This document shows, in pieces, positions 60,325 to 64,000 of a stretch of 64,000 bases of DNA. The stretch is from Hymenobacter sp. BT559 (GTDB lineage: Bacteria; Bacteroidota; Bacteroidia; Cytophagales; Hymenobacteraceae): the NCBI RefSeq assembly GCF_016427535.1, contig NZ_JAELXV010000001.1, forward strand, positions 682,001-746,000, written 5' to 3'. Positions within the stretch are counted from its first letter, which is position 1. Each line of letters begins with the position of its first letter. Under the pieces are notes generated by a model. That model made no database searches, was not told where the DNA came from, and worked only from the letters and a program-made list of their open reading frames with translations. Position numbers and translations under genes: made by a program.

Positions 60325-62295
60325 CTAGCCAGCTGCCTGCGAGGTGAGCGGTTCGGCGGCCTCCTGACTGTCGAGTTCGGGCTCTACTTCCAGCAGCACA
60401 TGGCTCCAGGGCTCGCCTTCCTCGTAGGTGGCAGCTTGCTGGCGCCGCTGCAGCGCTGCCAACACTTTTTGGGCAAAGGCCCAGCTAGTAGCCGGGCGCA
60501 GCTCGAGCACGCGGGCCAGTTCGGCCGGCGCGTAGTGGCCCCGGTGGGCGTGCAGCAGAAACACGGCATAGAGGGCCTTCTCGGGAGCAAACTTGCACTT
60601 CTGGAGTAGGGTGCCAGTGGTGGCCGACTCTACGTAGCGGCAGCGGGTGCAGCGGCGGGCGTGGGGCTCGCGGGCGGCACAGCTTTTCTCGTGGCCGCAC
60701 TTGCGGCAGCGATAGCCGGGCGCCCACTTCAGGTCGGCTAGGTAGCGTAGGCAGGCGTCTTTATCAGGAAACAGCTGGCTAAACTCACCAAAGTCAACTT
60801 CTCGGGCCTGAATGCGGGCGGCTTTTTGGTCTTGTAAGTCTAGCCGCAGGTCGCGGTTGAGCTGTTCGATGGCCGCCGACTGCAAGGCCAGCAGGCTATT
60901 GCGCTCCAACAATTCGCGGTTTTGGGCGGCAATAGTATCGTTTTGCCGGCGCAACTCGTCGGTGCGCTGGGCCACTAGGGCTTCGAGTTCGGTATTGAGC
61001 TGGTCTTTTAGGGCTTGGTTTTCGCGCAGCTGTACCACAAGCTGGTCTTGGGCGTGGTGCTTTTTGCGAAGCTGCTTGAGCAGGCTGCGCTGCGTGCGCA
61101 GGGTAGTGTCCATGATGCCCTTGATTTTATCGGCCAGCGCGTAGCTGAGGATAACTACTTCTAACACAAATGCTACGTTGAGGCTGTAGACTGTGTAGGC
61201 ATTGTTATAGAAGTCAATGCCCAGCTTGCGGCTGATGAGGAAGGCTAGGCTGCCCGCCACTAGCGCCTGGGCCAGCAGCAGGTAGCGCGCTGGCCGCAGC
61301 CCCCGTCGGTAAGCATACCAAGCAGCGTAGTAGAGCAGGCCATACGGCAGCAAATACAGCCAAAAGCTAAAGCCCGAATGCACCACCCAGGCATCGAGCA
61401 CCAGCAGCAGCACGCTCAGCGCCACCACCCAGCGCACTGCGCGGTCTTGTGCCGGCCGCCGGGCCCCTAGGTCGAGAAAAGTGCGTGCATACTGCCCAAA
61501 GGTGAGCAGCAGCAGTACCGGCGCCGCCGCTCCGATAAAGTGGTTGAACAGCGGGCTACTCGGCCACAAGTACTGAAAGCCCAAGCCATCTTCTGACAAG
61601 AACAGCAGCGCCCCGCTCAGCACGTAGAGCACGTAGTAGAGGTAAGAATCTTCCTTGAGAAAGAAATATAGGAAGAGGTTGTACAGCAGCATGATGAGCA
61701 GGATGCCGTAGAACCCGCCCAGCAGCCAGTACTGCAGACTCAGCTCCGGAATGAGGCGGGGGCCGCTGTGCAGCATGGCCCGGAAACTGGTGCGCGTGTC
61801 AGAATGCAGCCGCAGGTAGTAAGTAGCCGCTTGCCCGGGCCGCTGCGGCAGGTCAAACAAGAAGTTCTTGTAAGAAATCGGGCGATTAGCAAAGGGGTGG
61901 CTGGCGCCGGTCACGAGACTGTCATAGCCCGCCCGGCCAGGACCTAGGGGCCGAAAGAGCGTGGCTTCGCCGATGTGCGGGTCATACAGCTCGAGGTACC
62001 AGTCGTGCACGAGGGTAGGGCGGGGCAGCACTGTGAGGCGCAACCAATACGTGCTGTTGGTGTGCTGAATGTTGGGCGGGGCAGTGCCGGTGAGCGTAGC
62101 GAAGCGCCCTGCCCAGGCCGGGCTGCTGACGACGCGCAGCGGCAGGTGCCCGCTGGTATCTTCCAGCACGCTGTAGAAGCGGTCCTCCAAAAAAAGGTTC
62201 GGCTGGGCGGGCGAGACAAAAAGAGTGTCTTCGGGGGCAGCCGCCGCGCAGTGGGCTAGCAGCCCCAGTAGCAGTACCAGCCACGGGCGTACCAT
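60325..62295 (-). CDS. 7TMR-DISM membrane sensor fused to an IS1595-type transposase zinc ribbon
   Basis: A 656-residue protein. Order: signal peptide (MVRPWLVLLLGLLAHCAAAA); extracytoplasmic 7TMR-DISMED2 domain (to about 180); seven-helix 7TM-DISM region (about 190-400); coiled coil (about 410-515, LNTELEALVAQRTDELRRQN); then FSQLFPDKDACLRYLADLKW, the opening of IS1595/ISXO2 transposases, with a zinc ribbon C530-x2-C533...C549-x2-C552, ATTGTLLQKCKFAPEKALYA and a helix-turn-helix-like end (ELARVLELRPATSWAFAQKV). The DDE catalytic part is absent. The likely role is a membrane receptor with a domesticated DNA-binding output. A GTG at 62352 is an alternative start. It is divergent from a LytS kinase gene. 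Confidence 0.85.
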   Translation of the reverse strand: MVRPWLVLLLGLLAHCAAAAPEDTLFVSPAQPNLFLEDRFYSVLEDTSGHLPLRVVSSPAWAGRFATLTGTAPPNIQHTNSTYWLRLTVLPRPTLVHDWYLELYDPHIGEATLFRPLGPGRAGYDSLVTGASHPFANRPISYKNFLFDLPQRPGQAATYYLRLHSDTRTSFRAMLHSGPRLIPELSLQYWLLGGFYGILLIMLLYNLFLYFFLKEDSYLYYVLYVLSGALLFLSEDGLGFQYLWPSSPLFNHFIGAAAPVLLLLTFGQYARTFLDLGARRPAQDRAVRWVVALSVLLLVLDAWVVHSGFSFWLYLLPYGLLYYAAWYAYRRGLRPARYLLLAQALVAGSLAFLISRKLGIDFYNNAYTVYSLNVAFVLEVVILSYALADKIKGIMDTTLRTQRSLLKQLRKKHHAQDQLVVQLRENQALKDQLNTELEALVAQRTDELRRQNDTIAAQNRELLERNSLLALQSAAIEQLNRDLRLDLQDQKAARIQAREVDFGEFSQLFPDKDACLRYLADLKWAPGYRCRKCGHEKSCAAREPHARRCTRCRYVESATTGTLLQKCKFAPEKALYAVFLLHAHRGHYAPAELARVLELRPATSWAFAQKVLAALQRRQQAATYEEGEPWSHVLLEVEPELDSQEAAEPLTSQAAG

Positions 62296-62526
62296 TCGGC
62301 GCGCCCCGCCCCGCAGCCGCAACCACTGGGTAAGCGTAGAGCTAGGAAACACAGGAAAAGGAAAGTGGGTGGGAGAGAGTAACTGCTAAGTTAAAGCCGA
62401 CCACTACACCAAGCCGCGCCAGCCCTCAAAAGCCGGTGGCAGTCGGCACAATTGGCCTGGTAGTCGGGAGTATGCGCCGGTGGGTAGGCCTCGCCAGTAC
62501 TTTTGAAGCAGTATCTGCTGTAGACT

Positions 62527-63630
62527 ATGCCTGCTTTCATTTTTCGGCGCTATCTCACGCCCATCATCCACGTGCTAGCGTGGGGGTTGCTGGCACTGAC
62601 GCTCCTCGTTTTTCAGCCTATGTCGGCCCGCATGGCCCTGCCCGTGCAGTTTTGGGTAAGGCAGGGGCTGCTGTTGCTGCTGTGGGTAGGTGTGTTTTAC
62701 CTAACGGCCTACGTGAGCGTGCCGCGCCTGCTGCTAAAGGGGCGTACTGGCTGGTTTGTGGTAGTGCTGGTGCTTATGGCTGCTACTATTCAACTGCTGA
62801 GCCGGGGCCTTGAAAATGCGCTGCACCTGCCCGAACTTATGCGCCAGGCCTTTCACGCGGCCGATGCCAGCCAGGGCCTGCCACGTCGCCCACCGGGGCC
62901 ACCCCGCTGGCGCGGCCCTCGGTTCGATTTGGTAACCATGCTCATTACCCTGCTGGTGCTGGGTATTGCCACGGCCATTACGGTGGTGCAACACTGGCAG
63001 CACGAAGCCCAGCTGCGCGAGCGCCTCGACCAGCAGCGCACCGAGGCGGAGCTGTCGCTACTTAAGGCCCAAATTAACCCGCACTTCTTCTTCAACACGC
63101 TCAACAATATCTATTCGCTCACGCTCATCGACGGCGAGCGCGCCCGGGCGGCTCTACACCGCCTCTCACGCATGATGCGCTACGTGCTCTATGACACGGC
63201 TGCCGGTCAGGCCCAACTGAGCCAGGAGGTGGCTTTTGTGCAAGACTACATCACGCTCATGCAGTTGCGCCTCACCGACCGCGTGCAGGTGGTGTTCGAG
63301 TACCCTGAGCCGGTGCGCGAAGTGCTCATTGCACCCATGATTTTGCTGCCTTTTGTGGAAAATGCCTTTAAGCACGGCGTGGCGGCCACCCAGGCCAGCC
63401 GCATCATTATCAGTCTGAAGCAGCCCACTCCCGACCGCCTCGAAATAGAAGTGCGCAATACGCTGGTGCCCAAAACCGGTGCCGACCTAGCCGGCTCAAA
63501 TGGCATTGGCCTCGTAAACACCCGCCGCCGCCTCGACCTGCTTTATCCCGGCCGCTACGCCCTGCACGTCACCGAGCGCACGCCCGACAACGAGTTTGAC
63601 GTGCAACTGGCCCTGCAGGTGGGTGCGTAG
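62527..63630 (+). CDS. LytS/YehU-type membrane histidine kinase
   Basis: A 367-residue kinase with four transmembrane helices (about 12-32, 46-66, 78-95 and 138-158), a Pro/Arg-rich loop (LPRRPPGPPRWRGPR), a short coiled coil and the His_kinase domain. The phospho-acceptor is H186 in QINPHFFFNTLNN; the ATPase half has VENAFKHGV and GSNGIGLVNTRRRLDLLY. It works with the LytTR-type regulator that follows 159 bases later. Signal unknown. Confidence 0.94.
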   Translation: MPAFIFRRYLTPIIHVLAWGLLALTLLVFQPMSARMALPVQFWVRQGLLLLLWVGVFYLTAYVSVPRLLLKGRTGWFVVVLVLMAATIQLLSRGLENALHLPELMRQAFHAADASQGLPRRPPGPPRWRGPRFDLVTMLITLLVLGIATAITVVQHWQHEAQLRERLDQQRTEAELSLLKAQINPHFFFNTLNNIYSLTLIDGERARAALHRLSRMMRYVLYDTAAGQAQLSQEVAFVQDYITLMQLRLTDRVQVVFEYPEPVREVLIAPMILLPFVENAFKHGVAATQASRIIISLKQPTPDRLEIEVRNTLVPKTGADLAGSNGIGLVNTRRRLDLLYPGRYALHVTERTPDNEFDVQLALQVGA

Positions 63631-63646
63631 AAAAAGGGGATATTTG

Positions 63647-63740
63647 GTCATGCAGTGCGCACCTAAGCATCTCGCGTGCTGACGTATGGGAACGATTGAT
63701 TACTGCGCCACGTGAGATGCTCCGCTGCGCGCTGCATGAC
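63647..63740. repeat. Inverted-repeat element, divergent TGTCATGC family
   Basis: Arms GTCATGCAGTGCGCACCTAA continuing GCATCTCGCGTG, with some mismatches. It starts 16 bases after the LytS stop codon and separates the kinase from its response-regulator gene. It shares GTCATGC and GCATCTC with the copies at 31376 and 35407. Confidence 0.8.
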
Positions 63741-63789
63741 TGAATATAGAAGTGGATTTTAATGCGTAATAATTAAGCTGCAATAAGTT

Positions 63790-64000
63790 ATGACCGTTTC
63801 CTGCATCGCCGTCGATGATGAACCCCTGGCGCTAGCCCTACTCTGCACCTTTATCGAGCAAACACCCTTTCTAAAGCTGGTGGGCCGCTACGGCAGTGGC
63901 GTAGAAGCTCTGAAAGGACTGCACGAGCTAACGGAAAAGGTTGATGTAGCCTTTCTCGACATTCAGATGCAGGAGCTGACTGGCTTGGAGCTGGCGCGCG
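63790..64000 (+). CDS. Response regulator (LytTR partner of the LytS kinase), cut by the window end
   Basis: From the ATG at 63790 the frame stays open to the end of the window (70 codons). It is the N-terminal part of a receiver domain: CIAVDDEPLALALL holds the acidic pair, and the phospho-acceptor is D57 in VAFLDIQMQELTGLELA. The DIQM and GLELA wording is typical of LytTR-type regulators paired with LytS kinases in Bacteroidota, but the DNA-binding domain lies beyond the window, so that part is inferred. Confidence 0.9.
   Translation, partial: MTVSCIAVDDEPLALALLCTFIEQTPFLKLVGRYGSGVEALKGLHELTEKVDVAFLDIQMQELTGLELAR

Noticed and set aside
60325..61000. Insertion sequence remnant of the IS1595 type
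   Set aside because: The transposase-like part is in frame with the sensor, lacks the DDE region, and I see no terminal inverted repeats or target duplication around it.
1..64000. CRISPR arrays, tRNA or rRNA genes, prophage
   Set aside because: No regularly spaced direct repeats, no tRNA-like cloverleaf with a recognisable T-loop and no rRNA core sequence were seen on reading both strands.

Overview
The window reads as chromosomal DNA of a GC-rich member of the Bacteroidota, most likely a Hymenobacter-like Cytophagales. The inference rests on a SusC/SusD glucan locus, a 7TMR-DISM sensor, a LytS/LytTR two-component pair, an HmuY-type haem lipoprotein, weak Shine-Dalgarno sequences and GC-rich coding DNA. 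No rRNA, tRNA, CRISPR array, prophage or intact insertion sequence was seen. Fifty-one coding regions are called; two are cut by the window edges.

Layout. 1-1.5 kb: two tandem outer-membrane beta-barrel paralogues. 1.7-6.4 kb: an AraC regulator, a two-domain NmrA/epoxide-hydrolase-like fusion, a DinB-like protein, a truncated haemoglobin and an sce7726-like protein. 6.5-10.6 kb: a tight kaiC-kaiB-kaiB-PAS histidine kinase operon (a KaiA-less Kai system). 10.7-18.4 kb: an NTF2-like protein, cupin, CocE-type hydrolase, aldo/keto reductase and a giant AsmA-like protein. 18.6-25.1 kb: central carbon metabolism (transketolase; Pta and AckA flanking a TlpA-like thioredoxin). 25.4-33 kb: a complete haem-uptake locus (receptor, HmuY, binding protein, permease, ATPase, HmuS-like degrading factor, and a small Cys/His-rich protein of unknown role) behind two palindromic operator candidates. 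33-37.1 kb: a Tat-exported PaoABC-like molybdenum aldehyde oxidoreductase. 37.4-52.4 kb: housekeeping and repair genes (HAD phosphatase, DUF892, MFS exporter, RtcB, SelO, glycosidase, Nudix, DUF294 protein plus exonuclease, thioesterase, TetR). 53-60 kb: a SusC-SusD-PKD lipoprotein-GH16 locus, probably for laminarin-like beta-1,3-glucan. 60.3-64 kb: a 7TMR-DISM sensor fused to an IS1595-type transposase zinc ribbon, divergent from a LytS kinase and its response regulator.

Two genome-scale patterns stand out. First, the palindrome CCTAGG occurs about 110-115 times by eye, against roughly 16-21 expected; inside genes it is nearly always a Leu-Gly pair written CTA-GGN. Second, nineteen inverted-repeat elements, most falling into four sequence families, all lie within about 50 nt of the 3' end of a gene, and two touch or supply a stop codon. 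The most novel single gene is the sensor-transposase-domain fusion; the most notable operon is the Kai cluster.
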